From assembly GCF_900113485.1 (NCBI RefSeq), contig NZ_FOPM01000002.1, positions 1 to 64,000 of the forward strand: a stretch of 64,000 nt of DNA, in the 5' to 3' direction. Below, piece by piece: positions 31,801-39,925 of the stretch. Position 1 is the first letter of the stretch; the number at the start of each line of letters is the position of its first letter. The notes under the pieces were generated by a model. The model made no database searches. It saw nothing but the letters and a program-made list of their open reading frames with translations, and was not told where the DNA came from. Position numbers and translations under genes: made by a program. This DNA comes from Methylobacterium gossipiicola (GTDB lineage Bacteria > Pseudomonadota > Alphaproteobacteria > Rhizobiales > Beijerinckiaceae).

Positions 31801-32055
31801 GGTGGTCGATTCCATCCGGGCGATGTTGTTGACGTTGTTCGAGAGGGAGAACTCCGCATAGGTGGTGATGCGGCGCTCCATCTCGGCGGTCGAGAGGCCG
31901 TTATAGGTCCACACCACCACGACCACCGGGATATCGACGGTGGGCAGCACGTCCTTCGGCGCCACGACGACGGCGGCGGCACCGCCGAGCATCATCAGCA
32001 CGGCAAGGACGTAGATCGTGATCCGGAATTTCAGCGCGTACTGAACGAGACCCAT
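28828..32055 (-). CDS. RND-family efflux transporter permease
   Basis: Proton-driven inner-membrane pump of 1075 residues, the usual size. The first helix is FRITIYVLAVLMMLGGAAAV. Two large periplasmic loops are present, and TM4 carries the proton-relay motif LVDDATVAIEN (acidic pair near residue 400). The second half repeats the fold, with MSVGIASANSILLVTFAKE and a conserved C-terminal GEGGEQNAALARAVMGG segment. It is closest in pattern to the HAE1/AcrB-like group; drug or solvent substrates cannot be told. Start MGLVQYALK follows GGAG. It is the first gene of a two-gene operon with the adaptor. Confidence 0.95.
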   Translation of the reverse strand: MGLVQYALKFRITIYVLAVLMMLGGAAAVVVAPKDVLPTVDIPVVVVVWTYNGLSTAEMERRITTYAEFSLSNNVNNIARMESTTLQGTAIQKIYFDGAVSIDLAIAQTVSAMNSIRSTMPPGVQPPIVLRFSASSVPVIQLSLSSDRESLTKVYDYAQYRIRQRLTQVPGSTLPSPFGGTPRQIMVDLDLHALQALGLTALDVTNAVTAQNLTVPSGLAKIGEQQYPVQLNASPEAIDALNQIPIKVVGGQPILVRDVAHVRDGGPPQVNIVRADGLHSVLMRIFKNGTASTLDVVNNVKKALPDIRAAAPEGMSLKPLFDQSVFVSAAIEGVIHEAVIAAALTGLTILLFLGSWRSTIVVLVSIPLSILTSLAILTALGETINVMTLGGLALAVGILVDDATVAIENTYRLFEEGEPFRKSVVEGAAGIAKPALISTLSICAAFVSVFALTDTPKYLFTPQALAVVFAMLTSYVLSRTLVPVLIDVLVAREYAERHGGGVEAPRRGRIGRALGWLSRPILRLAGWIRHGFEARFARFQRGYVGLLHVVLRRRIVTLGVVAAVLAGSAGLFTLVGQDYFPQVASSQMTLHLRTRPGMRIETAEQVFADVENVVREVIPEGEIDQILDNIGLPSNNYNFAFSDGSFVAYNDGQMLINLREGHGSVADYTKRLRETLRERFPDVVFYFQPSDIITQILNFGTLAQIDIQVSGRNTAKDLEVAQTIVRRLKATRGAVDVHLHQIVGTPQFFVDVDRKLASELGLTQQQIAQGLNVSLAGSFQVTPNFWTDPKTGIPYQLWVQTPEFRNDSLDALKNTPLLVQGGPEAPGVLTLLSSVSTMRREGSQTVVNHVNTQPTFNIYAAVQDSDLGSVARDIRTIVAEEQKGLPAPDKITVRGQIENMQSAFTRLEVGLSIALVAVYLLMAVNFQSWGDPFVVLAALPLAFCGIVASLFITGTTISIPSLFGAIMSVGIASANSILLVTFAKEHREATGCGAAEAALLAGETRLRPVLMTAGAMFLGLIPMALGTGEGGEQNAALARAVMGGIAVGTPSTLLFVPFLYSLLRRGEVRPLEDYA

Positions 32056-32193
32056 GCCGTCTCCGTCGTCGACCCTTCGGGCGGTCGCACGGACCGTGCC
32101 GTCACGGAACCGCGACGCAGGGAGGGGGCATGCGGGAGATTTGTTTCGGATTGAATACAAACGCCGTCATGGCCGGCGCGACGAAGGCGCGCG

Positions 32194-32221
32194 CGGTCTC
32201 CGGTGGCGCCCCCGGAGACCG
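32194..32221 (-). terminator. Hairpin downstream of the cstA-ybdD unit
   Basis: cggtctccgg pairs with ccggagaccg around a short loop, 12 bases past the ybdD-like stop. It lacks a U tract, so it may be a 3'-end stabiliser or a weak terminator. Confidence 0.4.
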
Positions 32222-32232
32222 TGACGGACCGT

Positions 32233-32457
32233 TCAGCAGCAGCGGAACCCGTTGCGGTTGCCGACCCCGAAGCGGGCATTCTCGCGATTGCGGAAGAACT
32301 CGCGCTCGCTCATGGGCTCCTGATCCGCATGGGTCTTACGGATATGGGCGGCATAGGCCTCGTAATCGCCCTGCCCCACCATGAGGCGGGCGCCGTCGCA
32401 GACGCATTTCGAGAAGGTCTTGAGACGGTCCCGCAACTCCATCGACGACAGCGCCAT
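32233..32457 (-). CDS. ybdD: YbdD/YjiX family small protein (CstA partner)
   Basis: The 74-residue protein reads MALSSMELRDRLKTFSKCV and contains the YbdD signature MVGQGDYEAYAAHIRKTH and EREFFRNRENARFG. Family members are co-encoded with CstA/BtsT-type peptide or pyruvate transporters and appear to be needed for their activity. GGAGTAAG precedes the ATG, and the cstA stop is only five bases upstream, so the two form one operon. Confidence 0.92.
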   Translation of the reverse strand: MALSSMELRDRLKTFSKCVCDGARLMVGQGDYEAYAAHIRKTHADQEPMSEREFFRNRENARFGVGNRNGFRCC

Positions 32458-32462
32458 GGTGC

Positions 32463-34529
32463 TTACTCCGCCGGAACCGCGACGGGGCCGCCGCTTTCCA
32501 GGGCGGTCCAGCGATCGGCCCGGTAGGCCTTCGCGCAGGCCTTGATGCCGAAGGCCGCGATGGCGACGACGAGGCCGACGAACATCACCGCGAGGGCCGC
32601 GTCGATGCGATCGTTGAAGACGATCTTGTGCATGTCCGCCATGTTCTTGGCCGGTGCCAGAACCTTGCCCTCCGCGATGGCACCCGAGAACCGGTCGGCA
32701 TGGGCGAGGAAGCCGATCTTCGGGTCCGCCGAGAAGATCTTCTGCCAGCCGGCCGTCAGGGTGCAGATGCACAGCCACACGGTGGGGATGATGGTCACGA
32801 ACGCGTAGCGCTCGCGCTTCATCTTGAAGATCACCACGGTGGCGAGGGTGAGAGCCACGGCGGCCAGCATCTGGTTCGAGATGCCGAAAAGCGGCCACAG
32901 GGTGTAGATGCCGCCGAGCGGATCGGTGACGCCCTGGTAGAGGAAGTAGCCCCAGGCACCGACGCACAGGGCCGTGGCCAGGATGCTGGGCGCCCAGGCG
33001 GACGTATCCTTGAACTTCGGCGAGACGAGGCCGAGCAGATCCTGCAGCATGAAGCGGCCGGCCCGCGTGCCCGCATCCACGGCGGTGAGGATGAACAGGG
33101 CCTCGAACAGGATGGCGAAATGGTACCAGAACGCCATCATCGCCTTGCCGCCGATGGCCGAGGAGATGATGTGCGCCATGCCGACCGCCAGGGTCGGCGC
33201 GCCGCCGGCGCGGGAGATGATGGAGTGCTCGCCGACATCGACGGCGGTCTGGGCGATCTGGGCCGCCGTGATGGTGAAGGCGGGGTCGAGCTTCGTCACC
33301 GCGGCCGCCGCGCTCTCGGGCGTGGTGCCGACGAGGCCGGCCGGCGAGTTCATGGTGAAGTAGATGCCCGGCTCGATGACGCTGGCGGAGACCAGGGCCA
33401 TCACGGCGACGAAGCTCTCCATGAGCATGCCGCCGTAGCCGATGAAGCGCGCATCCGTCTCACGGTCGATGAGCTTCGGGGTGGTGCCCGACGAGATCAG
33501 GGCATGGAAGCCCGAGACCGCCCCGCACGCGATGGTGATGAACAGGAACGGGAACAGCGACCCGGCCCAGACCGGCCCGGAGCCGTCGACGAACTTCGTC
33601 ACGGCCGGCATCTGCATGTGCGGGGCGACGTAGGCGATGCCGAGCGCCAGGCCCACGATGGTGCCGATCTTGAGGAAGGTCGAAAGGTAGTCGCGCGGGG
33701 CCAGAAGCAACCAGACCGGCAGGATCGAGGCCACGAAGCCGTAGCCGATGAGCAGCCAGCAGAGTTGCGTGCCCGTGAAGGTGAAGAACGGACCCCAGTA
33801 CGGATCGGCCGCGACGTTGCCGCCATACACGATGGCCAGCATCAGGAGCACGAAGCCGATGATCGAGACCTCGCCGACCTTTCCGGGGCGGATGTAGCGG
33901 GCATAGAGACCCATCAGCATGGCGATCGGGATCGTCGCCGCGACCGTGAAGGTGCCCCACGGGCTCTCGGCGAGCGCCTTCACGACGATCATCGCCAGGA
34001 CGGCGAGCAGGATCACCATGATCATGAAGGTGCCGAACAGCGCGATGACGCCCGGAATGGTCCCGAGTTCGGCGCGGATGAGTTCACCGAGCGAGCGACC
34101 GTCGCGCCGCATGGAGATGAACAGGACCATGAAGTCCTGCACGGCGCCCGCGAGCACGACGCCGGCCAGGATCCAGAGCAGGCCCGGCAGGTAGCCCATC
34201 TGGGCGGCGAGCACGGGGCCGACGAGGGGACCGGCGCCCGCGATGGCGGCGAAATGGTGCCCGAACAAGACGTTGCGGTTGGTGGGAACGTAATCGAGCC
34301 CGTCGTTGTGGCGGTGCGCCGGGGTCGGGCGGGTCTCGTCGAGCTGCATCACCTTCCGGGCGATGAACAGCGAATAGTAGCGGTAGGCGATGAGGTAGAC
34401 GCAGACGGCGGCGACCACGATCCAGAGGGCGTTGACCGTTTCCCCACGCGTGGTGGCCACTATGGCGAGGGCGGCGGCGCCCAACGCTCCGACGAGGGCC
34501 CAGGGCCCGTGTTTACTGATCGCACTCAT
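32463..34529 (-). CDS. cstA: Carbon starvation protein A (CstA-type transporter)
   Basis: The 688-residue polytopic inner-membrane protein with many helices carries CstA signatures: RHNDGLDYVPTNRNVLFGHH, FAAIAGAGPLVGPVLAAQMG, and FHALISSGTTPKLIDRETD. E. coli relatives import peptides (CstA) or pyruvate (BtsT) under carbon limitation; this copy cannot be assigned between those. It is co-transcribed with the YbdD-like gene. The 185-base upstream region holds its likely promoter but no motif that I can name with confidence. Confidence 0.94.
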   Translation of the reverse strand: MSAISKHGPWALVGALGAAALAIVATTRGETVNALWIVVAAVCVYLIAYRYYSLFIARKVMQLDETRPTPAHRHNDGLDYVPTNRNVLFGHHFAAIAGAGPLVGPVLAAQMGYLPGLLWILAGVVLAGAVQDFMVLFISMRRDGRSLGELIRAELGTIPGVIALFGTFMIMVILLAVLAMIVVKALAESPWGTFTVAATIPIAMLMGLYARYIRPGKVGEVSIIGFVLLMLAIVYGGNVAADPYWGPFFTFTGTQLCWLLIGYGFVASILPVWLLLAPRDYLSTFLKIGTIVGLALGIAYVAPHMQMPAVTKFVDGSGPVWAGSLFPFLFITIACGAVSGFHALISSGTTPKLIDRETDARFIGYGGMLMESFVAVMALVSASVIEPGIYFTMNSPAGLVGTTPESAAAAVTKLDPAFTITAAQIAQTAVDVGEHSIISRAGGAPTLAVGMAHIISSAIGGKAMMAFWYHFAILFEALFILTAVDAGTRAGRFMLQDLLGLVSPKFKDTSAWAPSILATALCVGAWGYFLYQGVTDPLGGIYTLWPLFGISNQMLAAVALTLATVVIFKMKRERYAFVTIIPTVWLCICTLTAGWQKIFSADPKIGFLAHADRFSGAIAEGKVLAPAKNMADMHKIVFNDRIDAALAVMFVGLVVAIAAFGIKACAKAYRADRWTALESGGPVAVPAE

Positions 34530-34714
34530 CGGCGCCTCACTCCCGCGACCTGTCCTTATCCGCAGATCGTCAAGCCCCCTTTTTGCGCAAATCCGGCGCC
34601 AGGGCCAGATGTCTGAGGCAAACCGCGAACATCATCACACAAGTGTCACCCTTGCGTTTCAGCGAACGGCGGCCGTTGAGCGCGACTCACGGCCAGCGCC
34701 CCAAGCTCAATACG

Positions 34715-35341
34715 TCACGCGACGACGATGACGCGGTTGGGGAGAAGGTCGGGATCGTCCGGGCGGCCGGGCAGTTCGGCCGCCAGGATCGCACCGACCC
34801 GTTCGACGGCGGCGAGGAGCCCCGCCTCCATGTCGCCCCGGCGCAGGGCGGCGAGCAACGCCCCGATGGAATCCTGCCACGCGGCGGCCGGCACGCGGGC
34901 GGCGATGCCGGAATCGGCCACAATCTCGGCATGGCCCTCGGCGCAGGCGAGATAGATGAGGATCCCCGTGCGATCCGGCGTCCGGCACAGGCCGCGCGAC
35001 CGGAATTCCCGTCGGGCCGCCTCGTGGGCGCGGGCCTCCCGGATCGCGAGCGGCACCAGAGCCATGCGTAGGCGCGGATGCAGGCCGAGGCCCAAGGCGC
35101 CGAGAACGACGCAGGCCTGGGCGAGGCAGATTGAAGCGGCGCTCCACGGCGTGAGGAGGATCAGCGGCCACGGCGCGAGGAGCCCGCAGGCTAGGGCGAA
35201 GGCCAGGGGCGCCGAGCGGTAGGTTCCGGCCCGGGCCGCAATCAGCACGACGATCTCGCCCGCCGTCGCGGCCTCGGCGCGGCGGACGGCCTCGGCGATC
35301 CGCGCCAGGGCGTCCCGGTTCAGGATCGACTCACCAGTCAC
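34715..35341 (-). CDS. TPM-domain membrane protein
   Basis: The 208-residue product starts from GTG at 35341 (VTGESILNRDALARIAEAV). An N-terminal TPM-type segment (RRAEAATAGEIVVLIAARAG) is followed by two membrane helices (about residues 48-100) and a cytoplasmic second half of the TPM fold (TGILIYLACAEGHAEIVADSGIA). The start overlaps the stop of the preceding TPM protein by 11 bases, so translation is coupled. Paired TPM genes next to lemA are common; the function is unknown, perhaps membrane-protein turnover. Confidence 0.82.
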   Translation of the reverse strand: MTGESILNRDALARIAEAVRRAEAATAGEIVVLIAARAGTYRSAPLAFALACGLLAPWPLILLTPWSAASICLAQACVVLGALGLGLHPRLRMALVPLAIREARAHEAARREFRSRGLCRTPDRTGILIYLACAEGHAEIVADSGIAARVPAAAWQDSIGALLAALRRGDMEAGLLAAVERVGAILAAELPGRPDDPDLLPNRVIVVA

Positions 35342-36104
35342 CCGAGGCCCCTCCCCCACCCGACGAACCGCCGCCGCCGGAAAATCCGCCATCCCCGAAG
35401 CCGCCCGAGACGCCGCCACTCCATCCCCCGGAGGAAGGCCCGGGCAGGACCACGAACCCGCCACCGCGCCCACCCCTGTTCATGCGGTAGGCCAGGAACA
35501 GGATCACCAGGAAGATCACGATGAAGAGGATCACCTGTCTCGGATCGGCCTCGTCCCGGCGGATCTCGGCCTTGCGCTGCCAGGTCTCGGCGTCCCCCGA
35601 CAGGATCGACAGGATCGCATCGACGCCGGCATTCAGGCCACCGGCATAGTCGCCAACCTTGAACCGTGGCGTGATCGCCGTCGTGATGATCACCTTCGAC
35701 AGGGCATCCGTCAGGGCGCCTTCGAGGCCGTAGCCGACCTCGATTCGAACCTTGCGGTCCTTCGGGGCCACGAGCAGCAGCACACCGTTGTTTGTTTTCT
35801 TCTGGCCGAGCGCCCAGTGCCGGAACAGGCGGTTGGCGTAATCCTCCACCGTTAGGCCCTGCAGATCGGGCACCGTGGCGACCACGACCTGATCGGAGGT
35901 CTTGTCCTCATGGGCCTTGAGCTTCGCCGCGAGGCCGGCGCGATCCTCCGCTCCGAGCAGACCCGCCGCGTCGACGACTCGCCCGCCGAGCGCCGGAAAC
36001 GTCGGGTCGGCGGCCGAGGCGGGCCCTGCCCCCCAGGTCGCCTGGAGAATAAGCACGAGCCCGAGGAGGACCGCCCGCACGTCACGGTCGGCGAGATGCG
36101 CCAT
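35331..36104 (-). CDS. TPM-domain (YgcG-type) secreted/membrane protein
   Basis: The 257-residue protein has a signal peptide (AVLLGLVLILQATWGAGPASA), a periplasmic TPM domain (about residues 38-170, with VDAAGLLGAEDRAGLAAKL and NNGVLLLVAPKDRKVRIEVG), one membrane helix (VILFIVIFLVILFLAY), and a glycine/serine-rich tail (GGFSGGGGSSGGGGASGDW). This is the YgcG layout. It lies between lemA and the second TPM gene in one operon with overlaps of a few bases. Confidence 0.88.
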   Translation of the reverse strand: MAHLADRDVRAVLLGLVLILQATWGAGPASAADPTFPALGGRVVDAAGLLGAEDRAGLAAKLKAHEDKTSDQVVVATVPDLQGLTVEDYANRLFRHWALGQKKTNNGVLLLVAPKDRKVRIEVGYGLEGALTDALSKVIITTAITPRFKVGDYAGGLNAGVDAILSILSGDAETWQRKAEIRRDEADPRQVILFIVIFLVILFLAYRMNRGGRGGGFVVLPGPSSGGWSGGVSGGFGDGGFSGGGGSSGGGGASGDW

Positions 36105-36110
36105 GGCGGC

Positions 36111-36740
36111 CTAGAACTTCACACTGGGGGGCCGCTCGGAATTCGGCGTTGCCGTGAAGGTCTCCATCGGCTTGGCCTCGGGGTAGAACCACGCGGCGAT
36201 CCAGCGGCCCGGAATGGTCCGCACCTCCGTATTGTAAGCCTGGACGGCCCCGATATAGTCGCGCCGCGCCACGGCGATGCGGTTCTCGGTCCCCTCCAGC
36301 TGCGATTGCAGGGCGAGGAAGTTCTGGTTCGACTTCAGATCGGGATAGCGTTCCACGCTCACGAGCAGGCGGCCGAGGGCGCCCGAGAGCTGGTTCTGGG
36401 CATCCTGGAACTCCTTGAACTTCTGCGGATCGTTCACCGTCCCGGCATCGACCTTCACGCTCGTGGCCTTGGCCCGGGCCTCCGTGACGCCGACGAGCAC
36501 GTCCTTCTCCTGCTGGGCGTAGCCCTTCACCGTCTCGACGAGGTTCGGGATCAGGTCGGCCCGGCGCTGGTACTGGTTCTGGACCTCGCTCCAGGACGAT
36601 TTCGCCTGCTCCTCCAAGGTCGGCACCCGGTTGATGGCGCCGCAGCCCGTGAGCGTGGTGGCGAGCGCCAGGGCCACGAACGCCGCACGGACACGGCCGA
36701 AGACGGACGGGTTCGGGAGGATGGCGGCGCCTGAAGGCAT
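36111..36740 (-). CDS. lemA: LemA family lipoprotein
   Basis: The 209-residue protein has a lipobox LTGC near residue 30 (LATTLTGCGAINRVPTLEE). The LemA helical domain follows: EVQNQYQRRADLIPNLVETVKGYAQQE, then LGRLLVSVERYPDLKSNQNF, and the ending GRWIAAWFYPEAKP. The start at MPSGAAILPN gives a proper lipoprotein signal and has CGGAG upstream. It heads the lemA-TPM-TPM operon. LemA function is not settled. Confidence 0.92.
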   Translation of the reverse strand: MPSGAAILPNPSVFGRVRAAFVALALATTLTGCGAINRVPTLEEQAKSSWSEVQNQYQRRADLIPNLVETVKGYAQQEKDVLVGVTEARAKATSVKVDAGTVNDPQKFKEFQDAQNQLSGALGRLLVSVERYPDLKSNQNFLALQSQLEGTENRIAVARRDYIGAVQAYNTEVRTIPGRWIAAWFYPEAKPMETFTATPNSERPPSVKF

Positions 36741-36933
36741 GCGGGGGAACTCCGGGGAAAACGGTGAGGACGGGGCGCCCGACGCGGAGCGCCCTGCGAC
36801 AGATAGGCTCGGCCGTTCAGAAGAAAAGTGTTTCCCGGTCGAGGGGCCGGCGACAAGCGTGGCCCGGATCGGAAGGAGCCACCCCACGCCCCGTGGTTGA
36901 CAAGTCGGGGGGGTTCGGTGCGCTGTGCCGGCC

Positions 36934-37236
36934 ATGGATGGAACGCCGGTCGCCCTCGTCGAGAAGCCGAGAATCGCCATCGTCTACTGCACGCAATGCC
37001 AGTGGCTCCTGCGTGCGGCCTGGATGGCTCAGGAACTTCTCTCCACCTTCCGAGACGACCTCGGTGAAGTCGCCCTGGTTCCCGGATCGGGCGGCGTGTT
37101 CGTGATCGCGTGCGGCGCAGAGACGATCTGGGACCGGACGCGGGACGGCGGCTTTCCCGACGTGAAGACGCTCAAGCAGCGGGTCCGCGATCGAATCGAC
37201 CCGGCCCGCGACCTCGGTCACGTCGATCGTCCATGA
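36934..37236 (+). CDS. SelT/SelW/SelH (Rdx) family thiol protein
   Basis: The 100-residue thioredoxin-like protein has the redox motif CTQC (Cys19, Cys22) in IAIVYCTQCQWLLRAAWMAQELL. The end FPDVKTLKQRVRDRIDP matches bacterial Rdx proteins. The position often occupied by selenocysteine in animals is Cys here. A GTG nine bases upstream is an alternative start. The stop codon overlaps the start of the downstream sensor kinase (ATGA), so the two are translationally coupled, which is unusual for this family and suggests a shared role in redox or stress sensing (inference). Confidence 0.88.
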   Translation: MDGTPVALVEKPRIAIVYCTQCQWLLRAAWMAQELLSTFRDDLGEVALVPGSGGVFVIACGAETIWDRTRDGGFPDVKTLKQRVRDRIDPARDLGHVDRP

Positions 37237-39554
37237 TCGGCCCCGACCCGCAGGCCGGTGGTGGCGAGACCGTGCCGGGCGAGATGATTCCGGGCGAGTC
37301 ACGTCCAGGGGATTCACGTCCGGGCAAGTCACATCCGGAGAAGGCGCGCCCCGGCCGCGCGCCCCTGGAACGCTTGCGGCGGCGCTCGAAGCGCCTCGGC
37401 CGCCTGCTGCCCGATCTCTGGCGCGGCGACGTCTCGACCCAGGTCTACCTCATCGCCCTCGTCATCGCCCTCATTGGACCGGGCCTGCTGTTCACGGCGA
37501 TTCTCCTCGTGCGCTATGCCAGCACGGAGCGCGCGCGCTTCGAGCAGGACGCGCGCGAGAACGTGCGCAGCATCGCCCTCTCGGTCGATCGGGACACCGC
37601 CGGCCTCGTCTCGGTGCTCCAGACCCTCGCGACCTCCCCGCGCCTGAGGGATTCCGATTTCGCCAACTTCGAGACCCAGGCCCGGCTCGTACGCGACGCG
37701 GTGGGCCTCGACATCCTCCTGCGCCGCCCCGACGGGCAGCAACTCGTCAACACGGCGGTGCCGAAAGGCGCTCCGATGCCGAAGATGGGCCTACCGTTCG
37801 ACGGCGAGGTGGCCAGCGGCTCCGTGCGGGCCGTGGTGTCGAACCTCCTTCAGGGATCGTCCCCGATGACGGCGAGCTACGCCATCGCGGTCCCGGTCTC
37901 GGTGGAGGGGGAGGTCGCCTTCATCCTCAGCTTCACCGCGCCCGTGGCGCGTCTCCAGGCCCTGATCACTCGGGAGAGCGTCGCCGGCTGGACGACGGGG
38001 ATCTCGGACCGGAACGGCGTCGTGCTCGCGCGCCTGCCCGATCCGGATCTCGTGGTGGGCCGCTCCCGCTTCCCGATGCTGCGCCAGAGGCAGACGAGCA
38101 CGGCGGGGGTCTGGGAGGGGAAGGACCGATCCATGAAGCCCGTCACCGTCGTGGAGGCCCGGGCCCGCCTCACGGGATGGACCGTGGGGGCCGTCATCCC
38201 GCAATCCCTCGTCGAAGCCCGGCTGCATGGCTGGATCTGGGCGTTCTGCGGCTTCGGCCTCGTGGTGCTCGCGACGTCGTCGGTCCTCGCCGTGAGCCTG
38301 TGGTCGCGGGTCGCCCGGCCCCTCCGGCGCCTCGCCGCGACGGGGCCGGCCCTGGCCCGGGGCGAGGCGATCCCCCGCGTCTCCTCCCAGATCAACGAGA
38401 TCCGCACCCTCGGCGAGGTCCTGGCCGATGCCTCGATCCAGTTGCGCACGCGCATCCGCGAACGCGATCGGGCCCTGGCCGAAACCGAGCGCGGCTTGAG
38501 CGCCTTACGGGAGAGCGAAGCGCGCTTCCGGCACATGGCCGATTCGGCCCCGGCCCTGATCTGGATGACGGACGAGACCGCGACGCTCAGCTTCACCAAC
38601 ATGCATTTCGAGCACCTGTTCGGCGCGGCGGCCCAAACCCTGCAGGACGATGGCTGGCAGAGGATTGTTCACCCCGAAGACCTGCCGGCCTTCTCGACCC
38701 TGTTCCGGGACGCGTTCGAGGCCCGCCGGTCGTTCCGCGGTGAAGTCCGGGTGATCGACCGCGACGGTCAGGTCCGCTGGCTGCGCTGCGAAGGCGTTCC
38801 GCGCCGGGACGATACCGGCGCCTTCCTCGGCTACACGGGCTGCAACGTCGACATCACCGAGGCCAAGCGGGCGGAGGAGCACCTCCTGCTCCTCATCCAC
38901 GAACTCAATCACCGGGTGAAGAACACCCTCGCCACCGTGCAATCCATCGCCGGTCAATCCCTGCGCCGCCTCGAGGGCGCGGAAGCCGAGGCGGCACGGG
39001 CGGCCTTCGAGGCGCGGCTCCTCGCCCTGGCGCGGGTCCACGACGTCCTCACCCGCGAGAGTTGGGAGGGAGCCGAACTCGCCACCGTCGTCGCCGACGC
39101 CATCGCGCCCCTCGATGCGGGCGACGGCCAAGCCTCGCGGTTCCATGTCGCCGGGCCGGCCCTACGCCTGCCGCCGCGCGTCGCCCTCTCCATCGCCATG
39201 GCGTTGCACGAACTCGGCACCAACGCGGTGAAATACGGCGCCCTGTCGCGGGAAGGCGGCACCATCGCGATTGGATGGACGGTGAGCCGAGACCCGGATC
39301 TGCGTCTTTCCTTGAGCTGGCGCGAGAGCGGCGGCCCGCCCGTCACCCCACCCACCCGCACGGGCTTCGGCTCACGCCTCATCGAACGCAGCCTCGCCCG
39401 CGATCTCGCTGGAGACGTGAAGCTTCTTTTCGCGACGGAGGGCGTCGTCTGTACCATCGCGGCCCCGATTCACCCACCGACGCTCCTCGACCGCAACGCC
39501 GCCTATCCGCTCACCCCCCCGGCGACGGGCACGGCGGCACCAGGCATGGCTTAA
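37233..39554 (+). CDS. HWE-family sensor histidine kinase with dCache-like and PAS domains
   Basis: The 773-residue inner-membrane kinase begins with a short Pro/Gly/Ser repeat region (residues 14-43). TM1 is at about 68-93, followed by a periplasmic sensor domain, TM2 at about 331-356, a HAMP-like stretch, and a PAS domain (about 430-545, ending GYTGCNVDITEAKRAEE). The HWE-type kinase core has HELNHRVKNTLATVQSIA as the phospho-acceptor region, then HELGTNAVKYGALS and LSWRESGGP. HWE kinases are abundant in alphaproteobacteria and often feed light or general stress pathways. No cognate regulator is adjacent. The start overlaps the Rdx gene stop. Confidence 0.9.
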   Translation: MIGPDPQAGGGETVPGEMIPGESRPGDSRPGKSHPEKARPGRAPLERLRRRSKRLGRLLPDLWRGDVSTQVYLIALVIALIGPGLLFTAILLVRYASTERARFEQDARENVRSIALSVDRDTAGLVSVLQTLATSPRLRDSDFANFETQARLVRDAVGLDILLRRPDGQQLVNTAVPKGAPMPKMGLPFDGEVASGSVRAVVSNLLQGSSPMTASYAIAVPVSVEGEVAFILSFTAPVARLQALITRESVAGWTTGISDRNGVVLARLPDPDLVVGRSRFPMLRQRQTSTAGVWEGKDRSMKPVTVVEARARLTGWTVGAVIPQSLVEARLHGWIWAFCGFGLVVLATSSVLAVSLWSRVARPLRRLAATGPALARGEAIPRVSSQINEIRTLGEVLADASIQLRTRIRERDRALAETERGLSALRESEARFRHMADSAPALIWMTDETATLSFTNMHFEHLFGAAAQTLQDDGWQRIVHPEDLPAFSTLFRDAFEARRSFRGEVRVIDRDGQVRWLRCEGVPRRDDTGAFLGYTGCNVDITEAKRAEEHLLLLIHELNHRVKNTLATVQSIAGQSLRRLEGAEAEAARAAFEARLLALARVHDVLTRESWEGAELATVVADAIAPLDAGDGQASRFHVAGPALRLPPRVALSIAMALHELGTNAVKYGALSREGGTIAIGWTVSRDPDLRLSLSWRESGGPPVTPPTRTGFGSRLIERSLARDLAGDVKLLFATEGVVCTIAAPIHPPTLLDRNAAYPLTPPATGTAAPGMA
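37272..37346 (+). repeat. 15-bp tandem repeat in the kinase N-terminus
   Basis: Five imperfect 15-base units encode VPGEM, IPGES, RPGDS, RPGKS and HPEKA. They are in frame and lie in the cytoplasmic N-terminal tail before TM1. The period of five codons allows copy-number change without a frameshift. Confidence 0.8.
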
Positions 39555-39925
39555 ATCGGCAGGACATCGCGCCAAGATCGATCCGGCATCCACTCTCCGG
39601 AAGTAATCGCTGGATCTGGAGACCGCGCGGGTCAAGAGAACAACCGAACGCCGTCATTCCGAAGGACGCAAGCAGCGTTCGTATGAGCGGCCATCGGCGA
39701 CCTCATCCGGACCGGTTCGATGGCCCGGAGACAGTCCGCTCGATCTTTGAAAGAAACTAGCAGAAGTTGCATCGTGAAAGTGCGATGGACATTGGTACAG
39801 GCGGGACGGCTGGTCACTTCGGACGAGTGCGGAAAACCTTTTCGCGAGCCCGCAAGCAACCCCATGTTAAGTACCTTTTAATTCAACCGGACTACTCGTC
39901 GTCCGTTGCCAAAGGACGCCGCTCC
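39555..39925. other. 371-base intergenic region before the chemoreceptor gene
   Basis: No convincing gene. An open frame continuous with the chemoreceptor starts at 39767, but its extra 53 codons look non-coding. It is less GC-rich than the flanks and probably contains the chemoreceptor promoter. I see no recognisable terminator for the kinase and no repeat of note. Confidence 0.5.

Noticed and set aside
32194..32221. Considered as a strong intrinsic terminator
   Set aside because: The stem is good but no T run follows on the minus strand, so it is kept only as a low-confidence hairpin.
39767..39925. N-terminal extension of the chemoreceptor
   Set aside because: The extra 53 codons lack conserved pattern, and a ribosome binding site lies before the ATG at 39926.
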